Part shown: piece after piece, positions 13,297 through 22,493 of the stretch
How positions within the stretch are numbered: position 1 is the first letter of the stretch
Layout of the letters: every line of letters begins with the position of its first letter
Assembly (NCBI GenBank): GCA_963681505.1
Contig: OY811973.1
Coordinates: forward strand, 11,240,983 to 11,304,982
Direction: 5' to 3'
Length of the DNA: 64,000 bases
From: Eunapius fragilis
Taxonomy: Eukaryota; Porifera; Demospongiae; Spongillida; Spongillidae
Made by a program: the position numbers and the translations under genes
Notes under the pieces: generated by a model
Told to the model about the DNA's origin: nothing
The model's input: the letters and a program-made list of their open reading frames with translations, nothing else
Databases searched by the model: none

Positions 13297-16200
13297 TATA
13301 AACGTATTCCTGTCATTTGAAAGAATTAAATTAGACAGGAAATAAGTTCCCGCCTGAATGGCATCACTACATGGTGATTGGTTGAACGGATTCCCTAATT
13401 GGTGGGTGGGCAGGGACAGAAAGGTTATGAAGTGATCACACGAGCCCTTGACATGGTGAGGTCTGGAAGAGAACTCTGTGTACATGCAAGAGAGAGGTGT
13501 AGTTCTTGCCCCACCCCTAAGTGATTTCCCCCCCCTCCATTTTTTTGACTAAAAATGACTCATATGGCACGCACTCTATTAACACAACTGAGTAACAGTT
13601 GCCCCTAGCAACTAATCCAACTTCTTAGTTGCACTCAACATTTTAAGCTTCCCAACTTTTACTATTGATTATGTGTAAGGAGTTCTTCACAAAGAAGTGT
13701 TCACTAAAGGGCGTGGGGGGAGGCTGCATGGGGGGCTAGGTGGTGGGTTGCATGGGGGCTGGGTGGGGGGCGGGCTGAAGGGGTCAGACATCAGAGATTG
13801 GCAGTCCAATTCTGCTCAATGTCCGATCAAATGGATAATTGATCAGATATCCAATCACATTTGTAATGGCTAATTGATGGGGAACATAAACACAAAGGAT
13901 TAGAGGAGGGAATTAGAGGAGCTAGATAAACTTGAGGAAAAAGTCAGGTAGTAAAGAGCACGTTAAAAAAAGAGTAAGAATATTGAACACTCACCTGGCT
14001 TTGAAGCCAGGAGAGCGTTCGATATTCGTACTCTTATTTTCTTACCACATTTGTTCTTTTGTGTAACTCGCAAGGAACAAAAGAGGTTGTACTAAGCTAA
14101 GTATATTCATATTGCAATGTTGCCGGCACTTTCGATCAACGAAATACTATACAAACACATGGATCTCAGATTCACTGGTTCAACAAACCAAGAAGTTAGC
14201 AATTTAACTGCACACACAACTGGTAACAAAAGCGCAATGATTCGGTTAAGAGATGATTCAGGAAAAGCAAATGGCGAATCTGCTGCCATACTATCACCTA
14301 TTGCTGCCATACCATCACCTATTGCTGCCATACCATCACCTATTGCTGCCATACCATCACCTATTGCTGCCATACCATCACCTATTGCTGCCATACCATC
14401 ACCTATTGCTGCCATACCATCACCTATTGCTGCCATACCATCACCTATTGCTGCCATACCATCACCCATTGCTGCCATACCATCACCTATTGCTGCCATA
14501 CCATCACCTATTGCTGCCATACCATCACCTATTGCTGCCATACCATCACCTATTGCTGCCATACCATCACCTATTGCTGCCATACCATCACCTATTGCTG
14601 CCATACTATCACCTATTGCTGCCATACCATCACCTATTGCCGCCATACCATCACCTATTGCTGCCATACCATCACCTATTGCTGCCATACCATCACCTAT
14701 TGCTGCCATACCATCACCTATTGCTGCCATACCATCACCTATTGCTGCCATACCATCACCTATTGCTGCCATACCATCACCTATTGCTGCCATACCATCA
14801 CCTATTGCTGCCATACCATCACCTATTGCTGCCATACCATCACCTATTGCTGCCATACCATCACCTATTGCTGCCATACCATCACCTATTGCTGCCATAC
14901 CATCACCTATTGCTGCCATACCATCACCTATTGCTGCCATACTATCACCTATTGCTGCCATACCATCACCTATTGCTGCCATACCATCACCTATTGCTGC
15001 CATACCATCACCTATTGCTGCCATACCATCACCTATTGCTGCCATACCATCACCTATTGCTGCCATACCATCACCTATTGCTGCCATACCATCACCTATT
15101 GCTGCCATACCATCACCCATTGCTGCCATACCATCACCTATTGCTGCCATACCATCACCTATTGCTGCCATACCATCACCTATTGCCGCCATACCATCAC
15201 CTATTGCTGCCATACCATCACCTATTGCTGCCATACCATCACCTATTGCTGCCATACCATCACCTATTGCTGCCATACCATCACCTATTGCTGCCATACC
15301 ATCACCTATTGCTGCCATACCATCACCTATTGCTGCCATACCATCACCTATTGCTGCCATACCATCACCTATTGCTGCCATACCATCACCTATTGCTGCC
15401 ATACCATCACCTATTGCTGCCATACCATCACCTATTGCTGCCATACCATCACCTATTGCTGCCATACCATCACCTATTGCTGCCATACTATCACCTATTG
15501 CTGCCATACCATCACCTATTGCTGCCATACCATCACCTATTGCTGCCATACCATCACCTATTGCTGCCATACCATCACCTATTGCTGCCATACCATCACC
15601 TATTGCTGCCATACCATCACCTATTGCTGCCATACCATCACCCATTGCTGCCATACCATCACCTATTGCTGCCATACCATCACCTATTGCTGCCATACCA
15701 TCACCTATTGCTGCCATACCATCACCTATTGCTGCCATACCATCACCTATTGCTGCCATACCATCACCTATTGCTGCCATACCATCACCTATTGCTGCCA
15801 TACCATCACCTATTGCTGCCATACCATCACCTATTGCTGCCATACCATCACCTATTGCTGCCATACCATCACCTATTACTGCCATACCATCACCTATTGC
15901 TGCCATGCCATCACCTATTGCTGCCATACCATCACCTATTACTGCCATACCATCACCTATTGCTGCCATACCATCACCCATTGCTGCCATACCATCACCC
16001 ATTGCTGCCATACCATCACCTATTGCTGCCATACCATCACCTATTGCTGCCATACCATCACCTATTGCTGCCATACCATCACCTATTGCTGCCATACCAT
16101 CACCTATTGCTGCCATACCATCACCCATTGCTGCCATACCATCACCTATTGCTGCCATACCATCACCCATTGCTGCCATACCATCACCTATTGCTGCCAT

Positions 16201-17977
16201 ACCATCACCTATTGCTGCCATACCATCACCTATTGCTGCCATACCATCACCTATTGCTGCCATACCATCACCTATTGCTGCCATACCATCACCTATTGCT
16301 GCCATACCATCACCTATTGCTGCCATACCATCACCTATTGCTGCCATACCATCATCTATTGCTGCCATACCATCACCTATTGCTGCCATACCATCACCTA
16401 TTGCTGCCATACCATCACCTATTGCTACCATACCATCACCTATTGCTGCCATACCATCACCTATTGCTGCCATACCATCACCTATTGCTGCCATGCCATC
16501 ACCTATTGCTGCCATACCATCACCTATTGCTGCCATACCATCACCTATTGCTGCCATACCATCACCTATTGCTGCCATACTATCACCTATTGCTGCCATA
16601 CCATCACCTATTGCTGCCATACCATCACCTATTGCTGCCATACCATCACCTATTGCTGCCATACCATCACCTATTGCTGCCATACCATCACCTATTGCTG
16701 CCATACCATCACCTATTGCTGCCATACCATCACCTATTGCTGCCATACCATCACCCATTGCTGCCATACCATCACCTATTGCTGCCATACCATCACCTAT
16801 TGCTGCCATACCATCACCTATTGCTGCCATACCATCACCTATTGCTGCCATACCATCACCTATTGCTGCCATACCATCACCTATTGCTGCCATACCATCA
16901 CCTATTGCTGCCATACCATCACCTATTGCTGCCATACCATCACCTATTGCCGCCATACCATCACCTATTGCTGCCATACCATCACCTATTGCTGCCATAC
17001 CATCACCTATTGCTGCCATACCATCACCTATTGCTGCCATACCATCACCTATTGCTGCCATACCATCATCTATTGCTGTAAGCACTTGATGGCGAGGCAC
17101 GCACAAAAAATGAAGAGGAAGTCTGACACCTGGCAAAGGAAAATATCCCTGCTGTTGAATATCCAGCCTTGCTAGAACTGGAGACACGGCATGGCATTAA
17201 CGTAGGGCTCACATGAAGTACATATCTGTTTCTGCGTAGCATGCTTTTCACAAGCTACAGCAATTTTCTTTGGCAGAAAATGTCCAACCACCTTTGTCTA
17301 ACGTCCGACCAAAATCTAGTGCAGTCTTACATTTGTCCTCACACTTGAAATTACCCTCTGGGGCTAGCTAGGTTAGGGGGGGGGGGAGAAGCATTCAGTG
17401 AACCATTTTAAAGCACTTAGATAGGATATGATTTATTTTAGATGAATGAAGTAAGGATGACCACTTACAAGGTAAATCGATACTAGTAACTAGGTGGGTG
17501 TGGTGAACACTACTGTCACTACCTATCGTTGGCAATAGACTCTTTTCATGTGTCATGTGACCACTCCCATAATCTGCCATCCGTCAATGCCATACAAAAA
17601 AATTAAATTAATACAGGATCCGTGCACAGCTTTTACGGTAATATCCGAGTGCTGAAAAGGCGGGCTCATGAGCAGTCGCCTTTACTAGGAGTATCGCTTA
17701 CATACAATACAGGAGATTCAATATAAATAGCGCTGTACGACAGAATGCAAGGTAAGGTACGCAACACACTTACGAAATATCCCCGGCTTCTCTGGCTGGA
17801 CCGATATCAGAACGAGTCGTGAAACCAGTGGCGCTGAGAGGAAATATACATATATTAAAAACGTGTTATAATGGCCGTTACGCCAGTTTACCCTCTGCCT
17901 AATCCAGGTACGTATCCAGGAGGCGCAGCCTGACCAATGAACGCTTTTCTGTCTCTGTTGACTAGATGCGAACTCAT
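26..17977 (-). CDS. PRPF6: Pre-mRNA-processing factor 6 (PRP6), complete, 23 coding exons
   Basis: PRPF6 is the HAT-repeat scaffold that bridges U5 and U4/U6 snRNPs in the nuclear tri-snRNP. I traced the exons by matching the known animal protein and checking GT-AG sites and phase: 17892-17977, 17774-17833, 12563-12665, 11063-11260, 10662-10762, 10215-10296, 9472-9597, 8963-9057, 8730-8794, 7828-7955, 7270-7396, 6723-6889, 6482-6596, 6137-6245, 3459-3528, 2786-3001, 2391-2606, 2094-2144, 1202-1276, 1076-1139, 746-1022, 272-398, 26-178. They total 2811 nt, or 936 codons plus stop; human PRPF6 has 941. The start is the ATG at 17975-17977 ([13 protein letters not shown]), followed by the family motif [20 protein letters not shown]. 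The N-terminal PRP1 domain spans about residues 1-190 ([25 protein letters not shown]). HAT repeats follow ([27 protein letters not shown]). The stop is at 26-28. Exon phases agree throughout, so the gene looks functional. Introns range from about 60 nt to 5.1 kb and most are filled with arrays. Confidence 0.96.
1320..1805. repeat. 29-bp minisatellite in a PRPF6 intron
   Basis: About 16 head-to-tail copies of a 29-bp unit whose core is catgaacagcataagctcac. Units differ by a few substitutions (ggct, ggtt, gaat, gact before the next copy). It lies in the intron between exons 1202-1276 and 2094-2144. Confidence 0.93.
2018..2066. repeat. (CA)n microsatellite
   Basis: Nearly pure CA run with TG interruptions, in the same PRPF6 intron, about 30 nt beyond the exon 2094-2144 donor on the transcribed (minus) strand. 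A similar CA-rich run lies at about 2681-2780, just past the donor of exon 2786-3001. Confidence 0.9.
2170..2310. repeat. Short tandem repeat, 14-16 bp unit
   Basis: About nine copies of a unit like acacatgatgtaatgt, upstream (minus sense) of exon 2094-2144 in PRPF6. Confidence 0.85.
3005..3440. repeat. GA-rich (CT-rich on the gene strand) array ending at a 3' splice site
   Basis: Purine-rich degenerate repeats of gaggag, tgaggagg and gtagtgagg. On the PRPF6 strand this is a 430-nt polypyrimidine tract that runs straight into the acceptor of exon 2786-3001. The apparent 190-240 codon reading frames here are composition artefacts. Confidence 0.9.
3529..3765. other. Intronic sequence without recognised feature
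   Basis: Unique sequence between PRPF6 exon 3459-3528 and the 40-bp array. I see no gene or repeat in it. Confidence 0.6.
3766..5735. repeat. 40-bp/37-bp minisatellite in PRPF6 intron
   Basis: About 50 copies of a 40-bp unit (core aaccacaagaggtgcacac, then agccaccttaaccctgatat) and a 37-bp variant lacking gtg. From about 4630 to 5080 the two forms alternate strictly, giving a 77-bp higher-order unit. Reading frames through it are by-products of the repeat. Confidence 0.96.
5736..6136. other. Intronic unique sequence with dispersed GTCCGAC motifs
   Basis: Rest of the PRPF6 intron before exon 6137-6245. It holds several gtccgac or gtcggac motifs and phrases such as ccgaccatccttgtaaaatg. Similar phrases (gtccaaccacctttgtctaa) occur at 17281-17310 and 32349-32380, so this is probably an old dispersed repeat. 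No ORF is supported. Confidence 0.4.
6619..6709. repeat. (TG)n microsatellite in PRPF6 intron
   Basis: Long TG run with two short interruptions, filling most of the intron between exons 6482-6596 and 6723-6889. Confidence 0.95.
6893..7240. repeat. GGTGAGGGTGTGGAG-type array abutting a 3' splice site
   Basis: Degenerate tandem copies of a 20-30 bp G-rich unit (gcaggaggtgagggtgtgga). On the PRPF6 strand it is a C/T-rich tract leading directly into the acceptor of exon 6723-6889. Confidence 0.88.
7400..7690. repeat. Purine-rich GGAGAGGAG tract abutting a 3' splice site
   Basis: About 290 nt of GGAGAGGAGAAAGGGGG-like repeats, a polypyrimidine tract on the minus strand, immediately upstream of the PRPF6 exon 7270-7396 acceptor. 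Confidence 0.88.
7960..8003. repeat. (CA)n microsatellite at a 3' splice site
   Basis: CA run; on the PRPF6 strand (TG)n ends directly in the tgcag acceptor of exon 7828-7955. Confidence 0.93.
8098..8690. repeat. 31-bp minisatellite in PRPF6 intron
   Basis: About 19 copies of a 31-bp unit (core ccccacccaccatgttacct), ending close to exon 8730-8794. Units vary as cttcccctta, catccactta and cttccactta. Confidence 0.95.
9190..9221. repeat. Poly(G) tract of about 32 nt
   Basis: Uninterrupted G run, a C run on the PRPF6 strand, in the intron between exons 8963-9057 and 9472-9597. It is followed at about 9265-9450 by CTCCTCACCCACA-type short repeats. Confidence 0.95.
9905..10152. repeat. 38-bp minisatellite in PRPF6 intron
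   Basis: Six copies of a 38-bp unit (core actcaactaccaagctgcac, then acacaactgtttgcactt). Confidence 0.95.
10987..11014. repeat. Poly(C) tract
   Basis: Uninterrupted C run of about 28 nt in the intron between exons 10662-10762 and 11063-11260. Confidence 0.93.
11282..12125. repeat. 35-bp minisatellite that flips orientation
   Basis: About 20 direct copies of a 35-bp unit (core gagatagccctcacatcagc) run to about 11990. About three further copies then lie in the opposite orientation (cagctgatgtgggggctatc) up to about 12125. It sits in PRPF6 intron 3, upstream of exon 11063-11260. Confidence 0.93.
12150..12556. repeat. 18-19 bp AACCACCTCCCATCACC repeats
   Basis: Degenerate copies from about 12150 become regular after 12340 and run up to the donor of exon 12563-12665. 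Confidence 0.9.
12680..13065. repeat. 22-bp minisatellite in PRPF6 intron 2
   Basis: About 16 copies of a unit near tccatatggatcacatgatc, immediately upstream (minus sense) of exon 12563-12665. Confidence 0.92.
13207..13295. repeat. (TG)n microsatellite
   Basis: Near-pure TG run in PRPF6 intron 2, just outside the left edge of the duplicated segment. Confidence 0.95.
13970..14035. other. Stem-loop of about 66 nt in PRPF6 intron 2
   Basis: The left arm aagagtaagaatattgaac (continuing cactcacctggctt) pairs with the right arm ending ccaggagagcgttcgatattcgtactctt, with a few mismatches and a 4-nt loop. A related hairpin is kept at about 31789-31840 in copy 2. It could be a small MITE or a structured intronic RNA. 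Confidence 0.55.
14277..17079. repeat. 21-bp minisatellite, about 133 copies
   Basis: Head-to-tail 21-bp units (core ttgctgccataccatcacct) with very few variants (cccatt, actatc, gccgcc). It lies inside PRPF6 intron 2, between exons 17774-17833 and 12563-12665. Because 21 is a multiple of three, at least three frames stay open for more than 900 codons on the two strands. They are not genes. Copy 2 has only one or two unit-like sequences here (about 32080-32110). Confidence 0.97.
17080..17773. other. PRPF6 intron 2 proximal sequence
   Basis: Unique sequence between the 21-bp array and exon 2, shared with 32120-33005 of copy 2. It contains the gtccaaccacctttgtctaa phrase. The part at about 17395-17550 is inverted in copy 2. 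No gene is seen. Confidence 0.6.
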
Positions 17978-19168
17978 ATTTGTAACTTATTATTTTTAAA
18001 TAATGCCCACGTGCCTAAATTTGCTCGTTCCCAGACTTTTCATGGATTTCGTCCCAGACCCAAGTACGTAAAACATTAATATGAATACGATTGCTGTCTA
18101 ATAATGTGCCATGAACTAAGAAGGGTTCTTAGAGCGAGTTAAGTGATGGAGCGCTTGCGAATGGAATGCAAGGCATAGTACAGCGCTTTTCCGTACTCCG
18201 TTGGCAAAATCACGAAACACCCATGGCCTCAATTCAAACAAAAGTTGTGAATGGCCTCCTTCTATTTGTCCTTCAACGTCAAGTTGATGCTTGGTTTCGT
18301 TTGGAGTACGTCTTTCCAAGTGTCCCTAAACCACCTATTAGAGCAAAATCCTAGCTTCGATGTTAATCCGATGGATGCAATATTAATATGTAAGCGCGTT
18401 TTGTGCCCCTTACCCCCCCCCCCCCCCCCCCCCCCCTTCTTCGGATTTCCTGCAGTCGGGTCATTGTTTTATCTCCTCACAGGGAAAAATGCATCGCAAT
18501 TTTAAAATGATCAAGTACATTTGCGTTAGAATACTGCGTTGTGATTTTTAAAATCATCTATGAATTGATTATCTGAGGTTTATTGTTTGCTTTTTGCTTA
18601 ATCCTCATTTTACACGTACTCTTCTGATTGGCTCAAAGAGAATGTTGTAAGTACGTGTAGGATGCACATATAAAGATGATTGCATGATTGTTGTGCATAG
18701 AATACAAATAGTTAAGCTAACATGCACTTGATAGTCATGCAGTGGTAAGTCAATTATATAGTAGTGTGGTCAGATGCATCAGGTAATATGTGTGGAGGAT
18801 GGAGGATGGGGTATGGTGGTGTGGGTGTACTATGGTGTCAGGTATAATGAGATGCTTTCATGCGTTGTGTAAGTGTGATTGTGTAGGTGGTATTTATGTA
18901 AGGTGGTGTTAGAGGGTGTGTGCTTAGTGTACGTGGGTCTCACCCAGGAAATAAATCAACTGGGTCCCACAGTCGTAGACAATTCATTTGTACCTAACTT
19001 AAATATGTGACCTCTCTCCCCCTCCCCCTCCAAATAGCCACCACACTACTTACAATGCTTTCGGTATCAATATTGTTTCAATTTCCAAAATCTCAAACAT
19101 AGCACAGTGCTGAAAATAAATGGTAACTGCCAAAACTTTAGCCACAATCTTTGTTCAGTGCAACAATC
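17978..19168. other. Intergenic region upstream of PRPF6
   Basis: It should contain the PRPF6 promoter (minus sense, starting just right of 17977). A degraded end of the TAGTCTCGTACCCAGACCC transposon family lies at about 18045-18066 (gtcccagacccaagtacgta) and a poly(C) tract at about 18413-18436. ORFs of about 60-80 codons here have no recognisable product. Confidence 0.5.
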
Positions 19169-19971
19169 TTAGTTCTCCTTGGCATGCACCTGCTTCTCCT
19201 CAGGGTGGTTCCAGTCTTCTGGTTTGAACAGTTGTTTGGTTTTCCTGTAAGTCCAGTATGGAGTTAGGACAAATAGCAGAAGTATTAGCCCAACATAAAG
19301 CAACAAAAAGTTGGACCAGGGCATGTTGGTGACAATGTTGTTCCAATGGCGATACGTCATCAGGCACAGGTAACCCTCCAGCAGAGTGCGACAGTGGTGG
19401 AGATGTACGAGGACTATCTGATTGGCCTTCCAAGCGTAGGTGTCTGCCAACTTAGCTTTCAGGAGCACCCAGCACAGGCAAGAGAAGGGCGTGGTCATCT
19501 CTTCCAGAAGAATGGTGATAGCAAAGAAGTGTGTCTTCTCATTGTGCAGTACCACGCCAAACCCTACGAGGCTAAGCAGGTGATGAATCACCAGATAAAT
19601 GATAAACTCTCGATAAATAATATTTGAGGAAAACAACGTAGTACACTCGAAGAAGAAGTACCCGACAGTGATACACACAATGTAGTGGCTGGAAAATGTG
19701 GAGGCCTCTACCACGTCACTGTAGAGAGTGGTGTCGACAAATATATGCCAGCAGGATACAAAGGTGGCGAACACTCCAAATAGAACCCTGACAACGGAGA
19801 CACACCAGAAGACTTTCTCTTTTGTCTTCAAAGAGTGAAAGGTTGAAGAGGTGTACGAAACTAAATACGAGAGCGCAAATACAGCAAAAAGCGCCACAAT
19901 GGTGTACGAGACCACTTCAATTTTGTCAGGTGGTGCCGTGATGCCTAGCAACTGTGCCAACGGATCACTTT
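19169..19971 (-). CDS. TLC-domain membrane protein, copy 1 (main exon)
   Basis: Open frame of about 267 codons with the look of a TRAM-LAG1-CLN8 (TLC) family protein, probably of the TLCD group. Hydrophobic segments lie at about residues 15-36, 52-75, 93-112, 118-138, 145-165, 183-202 and 215-238 (counted from TTG 19960). An HH pair in IHHLLSLVGFG and an acidic-TTPF motif (LLEEMTTPF) are the family hallmarks. The C-terminal tail is charged. TLCD proteins act in membrane lipid composition; the exact subtype and substrate are not clear. There is no in-frame ATG before an upstream stop. The frame opens just after a good acceptor (ttaattccctgcag at about 19972-19985), so a short upstream exon with the start codon is expected but not identified. 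The paralogue at 33684 is about 85-90% identical by eye. Confidence 0.8.
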
Positions 19972-19985
19972 CTGCAGGGAATTAA

Positions 19986-20439
19986 ACAAAAAAAAAAAAC
20001 ACTAAACTGGAACTCTCATAAAATTCACTATGTAAAGTCATGATTACCGCCATTTACGTACATGTAGTACTGATTCACACCATAATTATATAAAGGGTAT
20101 TGGCATAAGTGTAACAGGGTGCTGGTAATGTCCTGCATGCTGAAACAAAATAACAAATGCATGTGCAAAGGGCCACTCCTTTTTCTGATCAATTTATTTT
20201 GATAAGCAAGTTCCATTTGAATTGTCATATGAGACCTTGGTGTGTCAAAGGCAACACCTTACAAACCTCACACTGCACGCAAACCTAACCATGAAATTTC
20301 CACAACATGTAACATTGTGAAATAATGCAATGTGATGATAGATTTAGAATACTGGGGACCCTTCTGATTCTGAAGAACACCCTGAAAGCAACATTTGTGT
20401 ATCTTTTGTTCATGTTCCTCTAGCTCTCCAATGTTCCTC
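19986..20439. other. Sequence upstream of TLC copy 1
   Basis: Shared with about 34500-34830 of copy 2 (catgctgaaacaaaataa, cttggtgtgtcaaa, acccttctgattc). It may hold the missing first exon of the TLC gene. No clear ORF. Confidence 0.45.
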
Positions 20440-21025
20440 TCCCATCTTCAGAGCTAGAGGAACATGGGAGAGCTAGAGGAACATGGGAGAGCTAGAGGAA
20501 CATGGGAGAGCTAGAGGAACATGGGAGAGCTAGAGGAACATGGGAGAGCTAGAGGAACATGGGAGAGCTAGAGGAACATGGGAGAGCTAGGGGAACATGG
20601 GAGAGCTAGGGGAACATGGGAGAGCTAGAGGAACATGGGAGAGCTAGAGGAACATGGGAGAGCAAGGGGAACATGGGAGAGCTAGTGGAACATGGGAGAG
20701 CTAGAGGAACATGAGAGAGCTAGTGGAACATGGGAGAGCTAGGGGAACATGGGAGAGTTAGGGGAACATGGGAGAGCTAGGGGAACATGGGAGAGCTAGG
20801 GGAACATGGGAGAGCTAGAGGAACATGGGAGAGCAAGGGGAACATGGGAGAGCTAGTGGAACATGGGAGAGCTAGAGGAACATGAGAGAGCTAGTGGAAC
20901 ATGGGAGAGCTAGGGGAACATGGGAGAGTTAGGGGAACATGGGAGAGCTAGGGGAACATGGGAGAGCTAGGGGAACATGGGAGAGCTAGGGGAACATGGG
21001 AGAGCTAGGGAAACATGGGAGAGTA
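20440..21025. repeat. 19-bp minisatellite with a 9-unit higher-order repeat
   Basis: About 30 copies of a 19-bp unit (aacatgggagagctagagg; variants gggg, gtgg, gcaa, gtta). The variant order repeats at a spacing of 171 bp (gagcaagg at about 20660 and 20831), a nine-unit higher-order duplication. Copy 2 has only two or three such units at 35189-35230. Confidence 0.94.
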
Positions 21026-21548
21026 CAAAAGCAGGATACATATCAACAATACCATTAATACATAAAAACCAGTACTAGTACTAGCATAAGATTGACACTT
21101 TTGTAAATGCTGCTATTACCTTAAAACATGCGTCATATAGGTCTGGGGACGAGACTAGACATTACCTTTACTGTTTACCTTTTAAAAATTAAGGATACAT
21201 GTAACATCCTCTTTTTCATTATAACAATATGTATCTGTATCCTTTATTATTCAGATTGTATGGGGAAGGCGCAGTAAGTTCCCTCAAGGAGATCTGGGGC
21301 TTCGCCTCAGCCACTGTTGCATTTTGGAATGCATACAAATTTGCAATTGACATAGAAATGGTTATGAATAGTTTGTTAGGGCGGGGGGCGTACACCTCTC
21401 ACCGGGACCCCCACAACTCCGTACCCTCTGGCAAATTATATCCATGTTCACGCGAAGCCTGACTTTGGCGGACGGTAGGGTAAGCACGTGAACTAGTTGG
21501 GCGTAGCCCTTCTAGCGGAAGGGTATGAAGCCTATACATGTGGCCATA

Positions 21549-22097
21549 TAGTCTCGTACCCAGACCCAAGTACGTCACAGCTGCGGATGGATTACATAAC
21601 CGCTATGCTAGAACTAGCTTTCTGACCGATACGTCGAAGAAAGTTGTTCTGGTGGGCCGGAAATGTTGGCGCTCCAATCAGAATCAAGAGCTAGCGTGAT
21701 GTCGCGTTAATTAAATTCAATAGCATTCCACACTACAGAGAGGAGCCTGGAACATGATCATGCATGCGCGCTAAAAGGTTGTGATATATGGACATGTGTC
21801 TAATGCAAAGGTAACACCATTTTAGTAGGAAAGGACTCATTACGGAGTACGTCTAAAATCAACTTCTGAATCGCTGTTCAGCCCATCACGTTTATAACTC
21901 TGAGAGTATCATTGTGGTGGTAGCCTTTTCTCTCTGTAGCTTAAGCAACGCTTAACAAACAAAACGTTTTATTGTGATGACGTAGACGTTTAATAATTAT
22001 CACATTCCACAGTGACATTCCAAGAACAACGTTCTTCGCGTAGCAGTGATGTAATCCATCCGCAACTGTGACGTACTTGGGTCTGGGTACGAGACTA
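21549..22097. mobile_element. MITE with long TIRs and 9-bp target duplication (Mutator-like)
   Basis: Terminal inverted repeats of about 45 bp start TAGTCTCGTACCCAGACCC at the left and are mirrored at 22050-22097. Flanks are gtggccata (21540-21548) and gtggctata (22098-22106), a 9-bp target duplication with one mismatch. No transposase inside. The same family occurs at 39807-40299. The 9-bp duplication with long TIRs fits Mutator-like elements; that assignment is inference. Confidence 0.85.
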
Positions 22098-22104
22098 GTG
22101 GCTA

Positions 22105-22245
22105 TAGAGAGGTTGCAGTGTCATCCCGGGTTCTGTTACAGGTTGTAAACAATCAGTAACGGATTGTTTACAACCTGTAACAGAACTGGGGACACAAAAA
22201 AACATGGCCACCGATCTTCCCCGGGTTGACACTGCAACCTCTCTA
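22105..22245. mobile_element. Small palindromic MITE flanked by TA
   Basis: Outer inverted repeat tagagaggttgcagtgtca (22105 onward), mirrored at the right end, plus an inner inverted repeat gttctgttacaggttgtaaa near 22129 and its mirror. TA dinucleotides flank both ends, as for Tc1/mariner-type insertion. Confidence 0.75.
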
Positions 22246-22493
22246 TATGTGATAGCAGCCCACATTAGCCCACACTCGCTATCAGATGGATGCAAATCTT
22301 GGACGTACACGCTACACCCTCCAGCGGTGTAGCACTGCCATGCACACAATGGGTGTGTTTGATAAATGCCCTCCAGGAACTATGCACACACATTCATTGA
22401 TGTGATTCGTATACAGCTGCTCGTGTTGTTTTGCGTCACGTCAATAAGTAATCTTAATAACAACGTCGCGTCATCTCTATTTACTTTTGTTTC

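Noticed and set aside
14107-17187. Frames of 942-1026 codons on both strands ([14 protein letters not shown] and LLPYHH repeats)
   Set aside because: The 21-bp unit is a multiple of three, so any frame without a stop in one unit stays open. The region lies inside PRPF6 intron 2 and is nearly absent from the duplicate copy.
17875-17937. Short plus-strand [23 protein letters not shown]
   Set aside because: It is the exact antisense of PRPF6 exon 1; the minus strand matches the conserved [11 protein letters not shown] motif.
19958-19960. TTG as the start of TLC copy 1
   Set aside because: Homology with copy 2 continues upstream (DPLAQ) and a splice acceptor lies just before, so this is an internal codon.
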